Shown one piece after another: positions 43,301-56,500 of a stretch of 64,000 nucleotides of DNA. The stretch is from Dromiciops gliroides. Lineage: Eukaryota; Chordata; Mammalia; Microbiotheria; Microbiotheriidae. The position numbers and the translations under genes are program-made. The notes under the pieces are model-generated. The model saw only the letters and a program-made list of their open reading frames with translations, did no database searches and was not told the DNA's origin. The stretch covers positions 1,065,001 to 1,129,000 of the forward strand of contig NC_057866.1 of NCBI RefSeq assembly GCF_019393635.1, given 5' to 3'. How positions within the stretch are numbered: the stretch's first letter is position 1; each line of letters starts with the position of its first letter.

Positions 43301-46300
43301 CCCCCTCCCCCACCCCCACAGGAGAGGCCAGCTGTGAGTCAGCCTGCATAGGGAGGGAAGGGATAGAAGATGAGAGCTTGGCATCGGATAATGGAGTCCA
43401 GGAGGAGTTGAGGACGATGCCTAGCTCGTGAGCCTGCAGGGTTGAGAGGATGACGGCACCCTTGACCATGAGAGGGAAGCTGGGAGCAGGGAGCGAGGGT
43501 GTGGGGATTGTGAGATCGGTTGTGGTGAGATCCAGTTGGAGATGGCCAGTCGGCAGAAGGAGAGAGCGCAGGGCTGTATAAATAGACGTGAGAATCGGCA
43601 GCATTGAGGTGGTATTGAGTCTGTGGGCTGACAAGATCACCCAGGGCAGGACAGAGACGAGGGGACACCCCCAGGGAGTGGGGACGGCTGAGAAGAAGGG
43701 GCTCAGATGGCTGAGCATCAAGACCGTGCCAAGAGAAAGCAGTGCTCAGGGGAAATGATATAGCTCTAACTGCTGACATGAGTAAAAAAGAGAAAGAGGA
43801 GGTCCGTGAATTGGGCATGCAACTTAAAAAGCGAGAAAAAGAACAAATGAGAAACACCCCAATAAATCCTAAACTAGAGATCCTGAAAAGTAATGGAGAG
43901 ATTAATAACATTGAAAGCAAGATAGTGTCAAGAAGTTTCTCTGACAGGAAGCAGGCCTCATCCGTCTCTTGGTACGTACGTCCACTTGGATCTCCTCCGG
44001 AGGCTTCCCCATGAGCGTTGGTCGTCTCATCTGCTTTTGGCTTTCTCTTCGGACCCTCTCTTCCTTCTCTCTTCTGCCTGTCCACGTATGGTGTGATCTT
44101 AAAGCCACTTCCCTTCTCGGTGGCTGCTCCGTTAGATGTGGCTCTTTAAAAACTTTCACTTTTTACCACACTCTTGTGGAGATATGACCTGGAAACTGTC
44201 TCTTTTTCTCCCAGTGCCACACGGAGAGCGCCCACAGGAGCTGTTGGCGCCTTTTGCTTTGGGATTCATTTCCGCCAAGCTGTGGAATTGGACGTTTGTC
44301 TTGACCAGATTTCATCTTTGATTTGGCAAGTGAGGCTGGGACCTAGGACCCAATCTCTGCCCTCTGCCTGCCCTGAGCAGGCGACAGTGCGGGCGAGACC
44401 GTGGAAGGCAGAGGAAGGAGCCTGTGTTCTAGGCCCACCTCTGACTCTTCCTTGGGCAAGTCATTGAAATGTCCTGGAAGCTCTCGGAGGGCGGGGCCTA
44501 TTTGCGTTTGGGCCCCTCGGAGGCCATCTTGTCTGGGCTGTCCTCGAATCAGGAGCCCTGCTGTGGTGGATGGGTGAGCCAGCCTCTAGAGGCCAAAGGC
44601 CTTCTCGTGAGAAGGAGCCTGCCAGCTCCCAAGGAAGCCCATTCTGCGCTGGGAGAGTGAAGCAGGACTTGCCTCTTTGCCACCTCACTTACACCCTTGG
44701 CGCTTCCCAGCTTAGCAGCTCCTTGCAGTGTGTGGTTTGACATGGGCAGGGGCAGCAGCAGGCAGACAGCAGGCAGCCTCCTTCCTCCTCAGACTCCTAA
44801 AGAGAGATAAAAGGCAGCTTCGTGTCATCACCCCCTAGCCCTGGACCAGGGGTCAGAGAGATCTGGGTTCAAAGGCTGCGCTTAGCCAGCTGTAGAGCCC
44901 TGGCTGGCTCACTTCACTTCCTCACTTTTCCTTGCCCCTCCTGTAAGACAGGATCAGCTGAGCTCTTTCCTGTGAAGTGTTCTGCTCTGTCGAGTCATCG
45001 CTTTCTCAGCAGCTATAAGCACCGGCCCCCCAGGCTCAGTCTTCTGGCTCCTCTGCTTCCTTCCAGATGCCAGCTTTTCTCCCACTCTCAGTTGCTCAGC
45101 CTCTTTGGGGTCCCTGAGGAATGCCCACCTCAGCAGGGTCAGGGAGTGGGGAAGCCGGCCCACAGTGGGACCTCTCTGGGAGAACACTGTGCACTGGCTG
45201 CCGAGAGCTGAGCGGCTGGTCCTCTTTCTCCTGTTGCTCTGCCTGCTGGGACCAGCTGCCTTCCCTCAGGAACCCCCCCCCCCCCAGCTCACAGCTCTGG
45301 GCCCTTCTTTTGTGGTGCTTCCCTGGATGGGAGTTGGGGCTGGCCAGGGTTCTTGCAAGGAGACTGGCCTCCAGGAAGGATCTTGCAGTGGAGAGGGGCG
45401 GGTCCCCAGGGGTCCTGGTGTCTGACACCTTCCTTCTACTGGGGGGGAAGCAGAAGTCAGGAACCTGGAGGGACTTTGCCCGAGGCCGCAACAAGGGTGA
45501 GAGTTTCCCTGTGTCTTCTGCCCCCCAATTTGGTCTCCTCTTCCCGTGTACTGTGCTGCAGGTTAAAGGAGCGTTGGCCAGCCCTCCTCGCATGGGCTAG
45601 CAGAGAGGGAGCGGCTCTTCTTCCTGACGCGGTGTGCCATCTCTCCTCCTCTGGCTTCCTGGGTCTGCCGAAGTCAGGGGGGTGCCCGGGCAAGTGTGGG
45701 GAGAGCCGCCTGATCCCTGTCCATACCTCTGGGCCCTCTTCTGACCCCTGGCATCCTAATGGCTGGGAGCAAAGTGCCTGCCTCTTGACTGAGGCGGGAA
45801 GCTTACTTACTGTGGCTTGCTTGCAAGTTGGCTAAAGGTAACACTTGGTTTCTGTTCTTTTTCAGGCAAGAGTAAGGAGGCGGAGATCAAAAGGATAAAC
45901 AAAGAACTGGCCAATATCCGATCAAAATTCAAAGGTGAGTGAGCAGGGCAGCTCTGCCCCCCAAGATGTCTTGGACTCACGCCCTCTGTCTGTCTCTCTT
46001 TCTCTCTCGCTCTCCTCAAAGCAGAGGTGAGCACTTTGTCCCCCATGGCGCATCTTGAGGAGGAGTCATGAGAAGGGATGAGGCAGACTTTGGTAGATGG
46101 GGTGCTCCCCTGTCACAGGAGGGTGGGCCGAAAGCGCCTGTGGTACCGGATCCTGCCGGCCTTAGTGGTGGGTGGCCCCTGAAAGGCGCTCTGTGGACTG
46201 TTGGTGCCAAATTTAATATTGGGAGAGTTCATTGGGTGGCTCACCGAAATATTGGGGTCCTGAAAATAATGAGGGCCCTCTAGGCCTTGAGATCTTTCTC

Positions 46301-47506
46301 CCAGGCCAATAAGAAAGGAGCCTCACAGCCTCTTTTCCACAAACGAATCAGGTTTTATTAATGGAAATAAAATACACAGCAAAGGTGAAATTAATAAAGT
46401 CAAAGACAAGGGAACAGGGCAAAAGAAAAATGGATAATTCCCTTAACTTTAACCTAAGTCTGTACAAGCCCCAAACTCGCTTCCAGTTCAGTTCATTCAG
46501 AAGAGCCGGGCTCGGATGTGAACTCACCACCTGGGGTCCGTCGCTTCAATTGGAAACAGCTTTGCAGTCAGGGCTCACAGGACAAACTGCCAGGAAAAGA
46601 CCTCTTTCTGCCCACTCCTGCAGCTCGCACAATGGGAAAGAGACTGAGCTCCCCTCAGCGAGCGTTTACTCTCCCTCCCCCCAAGGGGCAGGTCCTTCAA
46701 ACTCGATCGGAGAGTGACATCACTCAGGCCGGGCCAGGTGCGGCCCATCCCAATCAGTCTGCCAAATTCCATTATTTTACCACAGAACTCAGGCTCTCCC
46801 AGGCATGTGGTATAGTCCAATAGGCTTCATTCAGTGGGCCCGTGAATGACTGAAGAAGCATTGATTAAACTCTTACTGTGTACCAGGTATTCTGATCACC
46901 TCCAGGGAAGCCAATCCTCTGCTCTGGAGGAGAGTGGGAGGTGGGGAAAGAAGTCACGGAAAAGGACAGCGGAGGAGAGTCTCAGTCTGTTCTTGTGGCC
47001 CATCTCCTTTCAGTAACGTCTCTGGAACCCTCCCCCTTCTCTCCTCTGACTGCCCCGACCCCGGTGTGTGTCCTTATCACCCAGCCCAGACTATTGCAGT
47101 GGCTGGGGGGCTCTGCCCCCTCAAGCCTTGTTCCACTACTGTATAGCCTCTAGTCGGCCCCCAAAGGGTTTTTCCTGAAGTGTAGGCCTGGCCTTGCATT
47201 CTCCTCCTGCTCAGTAAACTTCAGTGGCTCCCTATTACCTCTGGGATCAAGTACAGGATAGGCTTCATAACCCGGCCCTCTCCTCCTTTTCCATTCCCCT
47301 CACCCTGTACTCCCCAGCATGGATTCTTCAGTCTAGTGGCACTGGCTTCCTGGCCGTCCCACTGAGAGCCTCTGTCTGTTGGCCTCAGGGATTATCTCTG
47401 GCCGACCCTTGTGCCAGGAGTGCTCTCCTTTCTCCATCTCTGATCCTGCCCTCCTCGGCTCCTTTGCAGTCCCAGATAAAATGGCACTTTGTGTAGGAAG
47501 CCCTTC

Positions 47507-47541
<35 letters not shown>

Positions 47542-50500
47542 TGGCCTCTTTTCTCCCGTTCGATGGTGAGCTGCCTGAGGTCAGGGACTGCCTTTTGCTC
47601 CTTTTGTAGGGGTTTACTTCAGAATACAAAGTTAAGGGAGGTGTGTTGGCTGGGATTTTCTGGGAGGGAGCTTGGTCTAACTGATTCTCCTCAAGCGAGA
47701 TGTGAAGTGGGGAGACGTGTGCTTCCTCAAGGTGCCGTTGCTGCCAGGGAAGATGCTGCCGGGTGCCTCTGACATTGTGCTGGCTGCATTAAGCCTCAGT
47801 AGAGCATCCTAACTGAGAAGATGAGCTGCAGAGAGCTGCTCGATCCGGGCATGCATGTGGGGTGGTTACACTGTTGGTCAGCGAGCGGCCTGCTTTGGCT
47901 GGGAGGAAGGGGGCCAGCCAGAGGATGCTGGGTACACAGCAGCCTCTCCAACAGCTCTGAGCTTCTGCATGACAGAAACCCAACTGACTATCAGTCAGGT
48001 GTTTTCCAGTTGTATCCCCCGTGTGTTCTGTGGTCGTAAACCATGGGGCGTGCAGGACTCTCCCAAGATTCCAGCTTGTGAGTGCAAACAGGTCAGGCCT
48101 ATTACCGGCAGAGAACAGCTCGAAGGACACGGCATTAGCAAGCTCAGTCACTCTGTGTGTGTGCATGTATGTGTGTGCCTGTGTGTGCATGCGTGCCTGA
48201 GCTCCCCTTTAAAGGGAGCTGTTTTCACTCTTCCTGGTGTTAGCTTCTTGTCCTTCCTGACCCCTTTGGGTGCAGCTGGTGGGTGCTGCCCCCACCCCTG
48301 CCGGCCCTCCCCTCCCCCAAGATGTCGGTCTTCCACCCCTCCCCTTGTTTTCGGTCACCTCGTGTGCCCCCAAATGCACAGTGAAGCCCCTGCACTCAGA
48401 GGCTTGCTGTAGTTTTCTGTCTGCGACGCCTCAGGGGCTGGTCATACATTCATTGAGTTGACCTGTGTGGGCACTTTTGGAACATCCAGGTGGCTCTCTG
48501 TGGCTGACAGATACCAGTGGGGAGATGGATTTCAAGGGACAACTTGGGGTTTAGGGCTCCGCGGTAGAAAGTCAATAACTGAGGCTATGGGAACAGAGGG
48601 CATGGCTGATGAGGACCGACAAAGTGAATGCTTAATGTTTGAGGAGCTCCCCACTGCTTTGGCTCATGGATGGATGGACAGACGGACAGAGGAGCGCCCG
48701 ACCTCTGTGGCTCATGGACGGATGGACAGACGGACAGAGTTGTGCCCGACCTCTGTGGCTCATGGACGGATGGACAGACGGACAGAGTTGTGCCCGACCT
48801 CTGTGGCTCATGGACGGATGGACAGACGGACAGAGTTGTGCCCGACCTCTGTGGCTCATGGATGGATGGACGGACAGAGGAGTGTCCAACATCTGTGGCT
48901 TATGGACAGACGGATGGATGGACAGAGTTGTGCCCGACCTCTGTGGCTCATGGATGGGTGGAGGGGCTGAAGGCTTAACATTTGAGGAGTGCCTTACTGC
49001 TGTACCCTCTAGCTCATTTCCTCACAACCAGTGTGGAAGACAGCAGGACTCCTCAATCAGTCTACCCACATTTGTTCAGTGCTTACCATGCTCCAGGCAC
49101 TGCCCTCCTCGGCCTTGGGCACTTTGAGAGATGATTTGGTGAAAGAATTCTCTTCTGCCCCTCTGAGGATCGCAGCCACAGTGTTTTGATTTCAGCCCAT
49201 AAATAGATGTTTTATGTGGTGAATCTTCCAGTCTGGGATGTGAGATTTTGAGGGGCCTTCTGCTTCCTCTCTTTGTGGGTCAGAATTGGAAAGACTGGAA
49301 GGCATCTCCAGAGCATTCTGAGACACAGCTTTTGCTTTCTGGGTTTTCACTTGTACTTCAGAGGGGAGCTGTGGGCAGTGGGTCAGCTGGTTTTTAATGG
49401 TGTCTTCTTGGGAAGGCGTCCCAGTTGTGGGCCCCTCCCCCCCTTTTTGTCTGTGTTTCTCTAATGTGGGGTATTATTAAGTACTGCCCGTGCAAAGCAC
49501 TTTGGAAGCTTTGCCAAACTTGGGGAAGTTGGCCCCCTTGACAAGGCCTTGGCCACTTCCTGAGGAGCCTCCCAGTGGCTTTGAAGTTGGTCTGGTTTTT
49601 CCTGAACAGGTGTGAGGCTCCACCGTGTCCTGGGCTGCCCCCGAGGCCTTAGAAGAACAGGAGTTAATTTGACTCATTTTTACAAGCAGATATCCCCCCC
49701 CCCCCCCCCCCCGGCCTTTTGATTTCCTTTGGGGAAATAAAAGACTGTCCATAATAGAAGCGGCAAACAGCGTGTCCTTTGGTTTGAAGTCACCTTTCTT
49801 TAGTTGGAGAAAGTCCTGCCCTCTTTTTCCTCAAGACACAGACACCAGACCCCTGACCTTTCCTCTACCGTCCCCCTGAAATCCCGTGCCTGTGGCATCT
49901 TTGCGATGCATTCCAGGCTCGCTGGCCAGCTGGTTTGAACTCCCTCAGCTGTGGTCCTCTGGGGGGCCCAGAGGCAGGCGTGGCCTTGATGGAAGGAACA
50001 GCTTCCTCCTCCCAATTACAGCTCTCAGCTGCCAAGATTTAAATTTATAAGTCACCCAAACAGTGGCTGAGAGGTGGAAGAGGTGGGCACGGAGAGGCTG
50101 CCATTATACCCTGTGTCTGCTGTCTCCATCTCTGCGAGGATGACTCCCACGATCCATCAGAGGGACCGCTCAGCTTGGAGGACAGTTGTCTCCCCAGGCT
50201 GTTTTTGGAGTCGCTGACCTGTGTGGAACCTGCAAGGAGCCACATTTGGTCAGTGGCACCGTCCCTGAGAAATGCCATGGTGGCTTGGACTGAGTCAGGA
50301 AGACCTGGTATCCACTTACCCCTTGGGCAAGTCCCTTAACAATTGACCAGATGCTGTCAGTCCAGACAGAATCAGCCTGCCTAGTGCAGCTAAGCACCCA
50401 CATAAGGACCTTGGGTGAGACCCCTAAGCCAACCTAGGATGGCTAGGGTCACCATAATGCGTGGAGTGCAGGGCCTACCTGCAGCTGAGACTCGTCTGAC

Positions 50501-53500
50501 GTTCCTCACTTGTCGGCCTCAGTTTCCTTGTCTGGAAAACGTGCTGCAGAAGAAAAGACTCACCACCCCAGTGTCTTGGCTGTCCTTGGTAAATCAGTGA
50601 CTATTTAGAGCAGTTTTGGCGGTGAGCATATTACTATTTTATTAGTATATTACACCAGTAAAGGTCTCAGGCCACATGGTAGAGAAAGTGGGGAGAGAGG
50701 CCCGTGCTGTCCTAGAAGAGAGACAGCACATGGCCTCAGGGAGTACCTGTGAGCCAGCGACCCCAGAGCAGCCACGAGAGAGGGTTCCCGGCTTCTGCTG
50801 AGGGTTTTATCCTCTTTCAGTAGAGGCCGGTCACTGGACGTGAATCAAAGCTCATTGGTTAGCATCATTTAGTTCCCTCGGTTGGCATGACTTGGGGGAG
50901 GTCTACATTAAAATGAACTCTAGACATGACAGGGAGAAGAGCGTCAAAGGCCCTCGCTGAAGGTGCTCGAGGCCTGGGTCCCCTGGCTGGACCCCAGGGG
51001 ATACTCGGTGTCTTACTTGCCTCTCAGGTGGCTGGAACTAAGAGGACATTCTTTGTACAACTTTTAGTCGGTCTGGGGGGATTTTTACATCATGTCCGTT
51101 TCTCACTGTATCCTTCTTGTCTTGTTCCAGAAGGTCCTCACTTAGGAAAGAGCATTCAGCATTCCAAAACTGTCCAAGCCCATACAGTGTTCCAGACTCA
51201 GTTTCTCACCTGGATCATGGGAGGGCATGAGCCAATCGCAGGAGTCTGTGCGTCCTTCCGGGCCTAGGCCCAGGTGCACAGTGTGCAGAAAGGGGGTTGG
51301 GCTGGACAGACCCTCATTCATCTCTGCCCTCTCTCCCATAGGTGACAAAGCCCTCGATGGCTACAGCAAGAAGAAGTATGTCTGCAAGCTGCTCTTCATC
51401 TTCCTCTTGGGCCACGACATTGACTTTGGCCACATGGAGGCAGTGAACCTGCTGAGCTCAAATCGCTACACGGAGAAGCAGATTGTGAGTGTTTCTGTCC
51501 TTGAATCGACACAGTTCAGGGGGAAGAGCGAGTGCAGAGCCAGGCCTGGGGCCGGGAGGTCTCGGGCTGAGTCCTGCTCTTCCCGGTGCCCGAGAAGGAG
51601 CGGGCACATTGGGGCTGTCCCTGCACTGGGCGTGCCCACTGCTCAGCAGTGTTAACTGTAAAAAGGAGCAGGACTGACGGGCCAGATCCCTGATCTTCCA
51701 TTTAGGGAGCGTGTCGGAGTCCAATTAGTCACCAACAAGAACTTAGTAAGCACCAGACGGGCGAAGGGCAGGAAGATCACAAGAAACTTACCCTGCCTGT
51801 GAGGTGGTTTGGGAGGGAAGAGGGCGTCCCACAGTGGGAGATGGGCAAAGGCATGGAGGCAGGAGATGCAGTTGGAGGGAGAGGCTGGCACCGGGTTCTG
51901 GGAGCTTTAGAAACCAAACAGAAGAGCTGTTCTTGGACCCACAAGTCAGAGGGAGTCATTGGGGTTCATTGAGTAGGGAGTGATGTGGTGCACTGAAGAA
52001 GTGTGGGGTGGGCTGGAGGGTGCTGGGGAGGGGGAGGGAAGGTGCCGCTCAGTCTTTAGGACATGGGGAGTTAAAGGTATCTCCAGAGCATCAAGTTTGA
52101 GATCATAGGCAACTGTGGGCCCCCCAGGGTCTGGAGTCAGGTCTGGAGACCCGAGTGCAGATCCAGCCTCAGACACTGGCCAGCTGTGTGACCCCTATGC
52201 CTCAGTTTCCTCACCTGTAAAATGGGGGCAATAACAGCGTCTGGTGCCCACCTCCTGCCCCGGGTGGTGGTGAGGATTAGAGGAGATCTTCTCTGTAAAG
52301 CACTCTGCAGACCTCGGGCATGGATGATAGATATGCAGCTCTGTCTCTCAGAGTCTGTGGCTTATTTATAGAGATGTGATGGCTAAACCCCTGGGAGATT
52401 AGAGTGAGAGTGGGGGAGGGAGGGAAGGAAGGCTAAGGATGGATCAGGGGGTGGAGATCCAGCCCCTGAGATGAGGAGAACCTGCTGCTTGTGAGGCACT
52501 GTGCTGAGTCTCATTTGGTCATCCCAACCACTCTGGGAGATAGGTGCTGTTACAGTCCTGGTGAAGGAAACAGAGGTGCCTGCTGGACTCCCCTGAGGTC
52601 TAGTGACCATGTGCAGAGCTGCTGTCTTGCTCGAGTGGCAGTTTGCACGCTCTGGGTATCTTTGGAGTCCTTTGGTCACTTTGTGCCAGTGTGGAGCTTG
52701 GCTGTGCCTGTACCCTGGCCTGATCAGGACACCCGGCATGACCTCTGAAAACGTCCTGTTGGGGCGGGGGCGGGGGGGGGGGGGCGGCAGGGTGTGCCGT
52801 CCCCTCGCCTTGATTCCCAGCTGTTTGCTGCTGCTGTCTCACTGTCTTTTCCCTGGGACACAGGGCTACCTTTTCATCTCTGTCCTAGTGAACTCCAACA
52901 GCGAGCTGATCCGCCTAATTAATAATGCTATCAAGAATGACCTGGCGAGCCGGAACCCCACCTTCATGGGGCTGGCCCTACACTGCATTGCCAACGTGGG
53001 CAGCCGGGAGATGGCTGAAGCCTTTGCTGGAGAAATCCCTAAGATTCTGGTGGCTGGGTAGGTATCCATCCTGGAGCAATTGGCCAGGGAATGCATGTAG
53101 GAAGCTGAGGGTCTCCGCTTGGGTAACCCACTGTTACATTATCATAATGATCAACTAAGGGATGGTAGTTGGGAAAAGGAAAAAAGCCAGAGAAAATCCA
53201 AAGAGGTTTTCCCCATTTCTGCTGGGCAGAGCAAGCCAGCACATACCCCAGGGGTCTGAGTGTGGGTGGCCCCTGGACTCCCTCAGCTCTGCCACGGCCT
53301 GCTGTGAGGGAGGAGAGATGCGCCCATCCTGGGGGAGATGGTGGGGCCCAGCTAGCTGCCAGCCTCCTCATCCAATGGAGGTTGCTGAGTCTTGAGTAGG
53401 GAATATCTTTTTCTGTGAAAGAGCATCATGGTCACCCTGTGGTCTGATTCCTTAGAATGTTCTCCTCCTCTCCCTTCTGTGGAAGAAGGTGGGGATGAGC

Positions 53501-56500
53501 TAGTTTGGGGCGCGTGCAGATTCAAGGTGGCGGAGTAGCATCAACAAGTCTGGCAAGCTTCCTCCCAGAATTCCTTCAGACAGCTCAGAAAATTGCCCAG
53601 GCTGAATCAAGGTCAGGAAATTCAATAAAAAACCACTAGTCATTTTTCCAGCCCAGGTTCTGTTAGGGAGACAGAGAGGTCTCTAGACACTGGGGAGAGG
53701 CTATGACCAGATACTTGGGGCCAAATGAAGCATTCCTGGGCCCAGGGAGAGGCACCGGAGTAAGAAGGGGCCAGCTGGCACCCCTGGGGCCCACTGCTCA
53801 TAGCCCCAGAGCAGACTGAGGATGGGACCTGTGCCCACGGGCAATGTTCTGTTGTAGGTTAAGGAGTGCTCAGTCTCTAGGTGATATCCAGAGAAAAGGA
53901 CAAGTTCAGAAGCAGTAGCATCTGACTGGCTCAGACCCCAGGAGCAGGGCAGGGGCTCAGCTCCAGCTTCTGCCCAGTCTTGTTTCTAAAGAGGAAGCAC
54001 CAGGGCAGGAAGCCCAGACCCAAGGGGAGTCTGCAGTTGTCTCACTCAGAACCAGCAGAGCCTCCCTGCTGCCTGATGGGCTTTGTCCAGCAGCGTGTGT
54101 TGCTGCTCAGACCCAACCTCGGGTCACTAACCTGCTAAACACAGACCGGGGGGCAGTGATCAACTTGTGCCCTACATCAAATTCCTCTGGGAGCACTGAA
54201 AACTCACAGGTCCTCAGTCTGACCTGAGATACTGGAATAGCACAGCACTCACCACTCCAAGAAAGGAGCAGCAGAAGCAGCCCAGACCTTCCCTTCAGAA
54301 GCATGCTGAGTGCAACCCTCACATAAATAGGTTGGAAGAATGAGCAAACAAAGGAACCCCATCATTAAAAAAACCCCAACAAACTATTTTGGCGATAAAG
54401 ATGTTCAGTACACAAAGGCATGGCTCCAAAATGTCCGCAAGCAAAGCCTCAAAAGAAAACACAGCTTGGACACAAATTCAACCAGAATTACTGGAAAAGA
54501 AGCAAGAGTTAAAAAAAAAAGTTAAAACTGGTTTTTAAATTTTGGGGGGTGGGGCAGTGAGGGTTAAGTGACTTGCCCAAGGTCACACAGCCAGTAAATG
54601 TCATATCTGAGGCCGGATTTGAATTCATGTCCTCCTGAATCCACAGCCAGTGCTTTATCCACTGTGTCACCTAGCTGCCCCCAAAACTGTTTTTATAAAT
54701 GGAGTGAGAGCAGGAGGGAGAAAAAGGGGAAAATAAATGGGAACCAAGGAAGAAAGAATTGAAAAGGGAATTAACAGCTTCGCACTAGAGGTACACATCT
54801 CTGCCCAAGCATCAAATCCCTGAAAATTAAAAAAGGACCAAAGAGAAGCCAGTGAGTCCATGAGACCAAGAAACCAAAATGTTAAAGTCAAAAGACTGGG
54901 GCTGGGGGGAGGGAGGAGAGGATGAAGAGAAGAAAATCAAGGTATCTCAGGAAAAACTACTTGGCCTTGAAAACAGATTGAGAAGAAAAAGATTTAAGAA
55001 TTGTTGCACCACTTGAAAGCCATGACCAAAAAAGAGTCTGGCCATCAGATTGCAAGAACTCTTAAAAGAAAACTGCTCAGGGGCGGCTAGGTGGCATAGT
55101 GGATAAAGCACCAGCCCTGGATTCAGGAGTTCCTGAGTTCAAATCCGGCCTCAGACACTTGACACTTACTAGCTGTGTGACCCTGGGCAAGTCACTTAAC
55201 CCCCATTGCCCCGCAAAAAAAAAAAAAAAAAAAAAAGAAAACTGCTCAGATCTCTTAGAACTGGGGGCTGAAGAGGAAAGAATCCACTAGTCACCTCCTG
55301 AGTGAAACCTCAAAATGAAAACTGCCAAGTACCTCATTGCCAAAACCCAGGGCTCCCATGATAAAGAAGAAGTGCACTGCAAAGAATTCAAATCCCAAGG
55401 AGCCACAGGCAGGATTACACAAGATGCAGCAGCTACCACTTTTTTTTTTAATCATAAAAGTATTTTATTATTTTCCAGTTACACATAAAGATAGTTTTTG
55501 ACATTTGTTTTCATAAGATTTTGAGTTCCAAATTTTACTCCCTCCCCACCCCTCCCCAAGACAGAAAGCAACTGATATAGGTTATATATGTATAATCACA
55601 TTAAACATATTTCCGCACCAGTCTTGTTGTGAAAGAAGAATCAGAACACAAGGGAAAACCTCATAAAAGAGGGGGAAAAAACAGCCAAGAAGTAGAAACA
55701 GTCTGGTTCAATCTGTGTTCAGAATCCACAGTTCTCTTTTCTGGATGTGGAGAACATTTTCCATCATGAGTCCTCTGGAATTATCTTGGATCATTGTATT
55801 GCTGAGAAGAGCCAAGTCTGACACAGTTGATCATCACACAATGTTGTTGATACTGTGTACAATGTTTTCCTGGTTATGCTCACTTCACTCAGCATAAGTC
55901 CACTTAAGTGTTTCCAGGTTTTCTGACATCTGCCTGCTTATCATTTCTTGCAGCATAATAGTATATTCCATTACATTCATCTACCACAACTTGTTCAGCC
56001 ATTTCCCGGTTGAAGGGCATCCTCTCAATTTCCAAAGAGAGTTGCTATAAATATTTTTGTACATGTGGGTCCTTTCCCCTTTTTTATGATCTCTTTGGGA
56101 TACAGACCTAGTAGTGGTATTACTGGGTCAAAGGGTATGCACAGTTCCGTAGCCCTTTGGACATAGTTCTAAATTGCTCTCCAGAATGGTTGGATCAGTT
56201 CACGACTCCACCAACAATGCATGAGTGTTCCAATTTTTCCACATTTTCCAACATTTATTATTTTCCTTTTTTGTCATATTAGCATCTCCCACTTCTAAGC
56301 TTAGAATAGATATTCCAAAGAATATGAGTTTATAGGCAAGAATAACTTAGAAACAAAACCGAATCTAATCCTACAGGGGGAAAAATGTATTTTTAATGAA
56401 GTAGAGGACTTTCAAGCATTCATAATGAAAAGACCAGAAGTGTGAAGAAACTTTGAAGTTCAAACACAGGAGATAGGAAAAACATAAAAATATCCACACG

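Noticed and set aside
42590..43721. Long Gly/Arg-rich and Pro-rich open frames of up to 265 codons
   Set aside because: They arise from the C/T minisatellite; no domain, no splice context, and the same array is open in several frames on both strands.
48639..49127. Repeat protein or CRISPR-like array
   Set aside because: The 48-bp units are directly tandem with no spacers; open frames follow from a unit divisible by three.
53521..56290. Twin-primed L1 inversion
   Set aside because: The poly-A end of the inverted segment lies at the internal junction (55440) and the sense element resumes beyond it, so it is a separate insertion.
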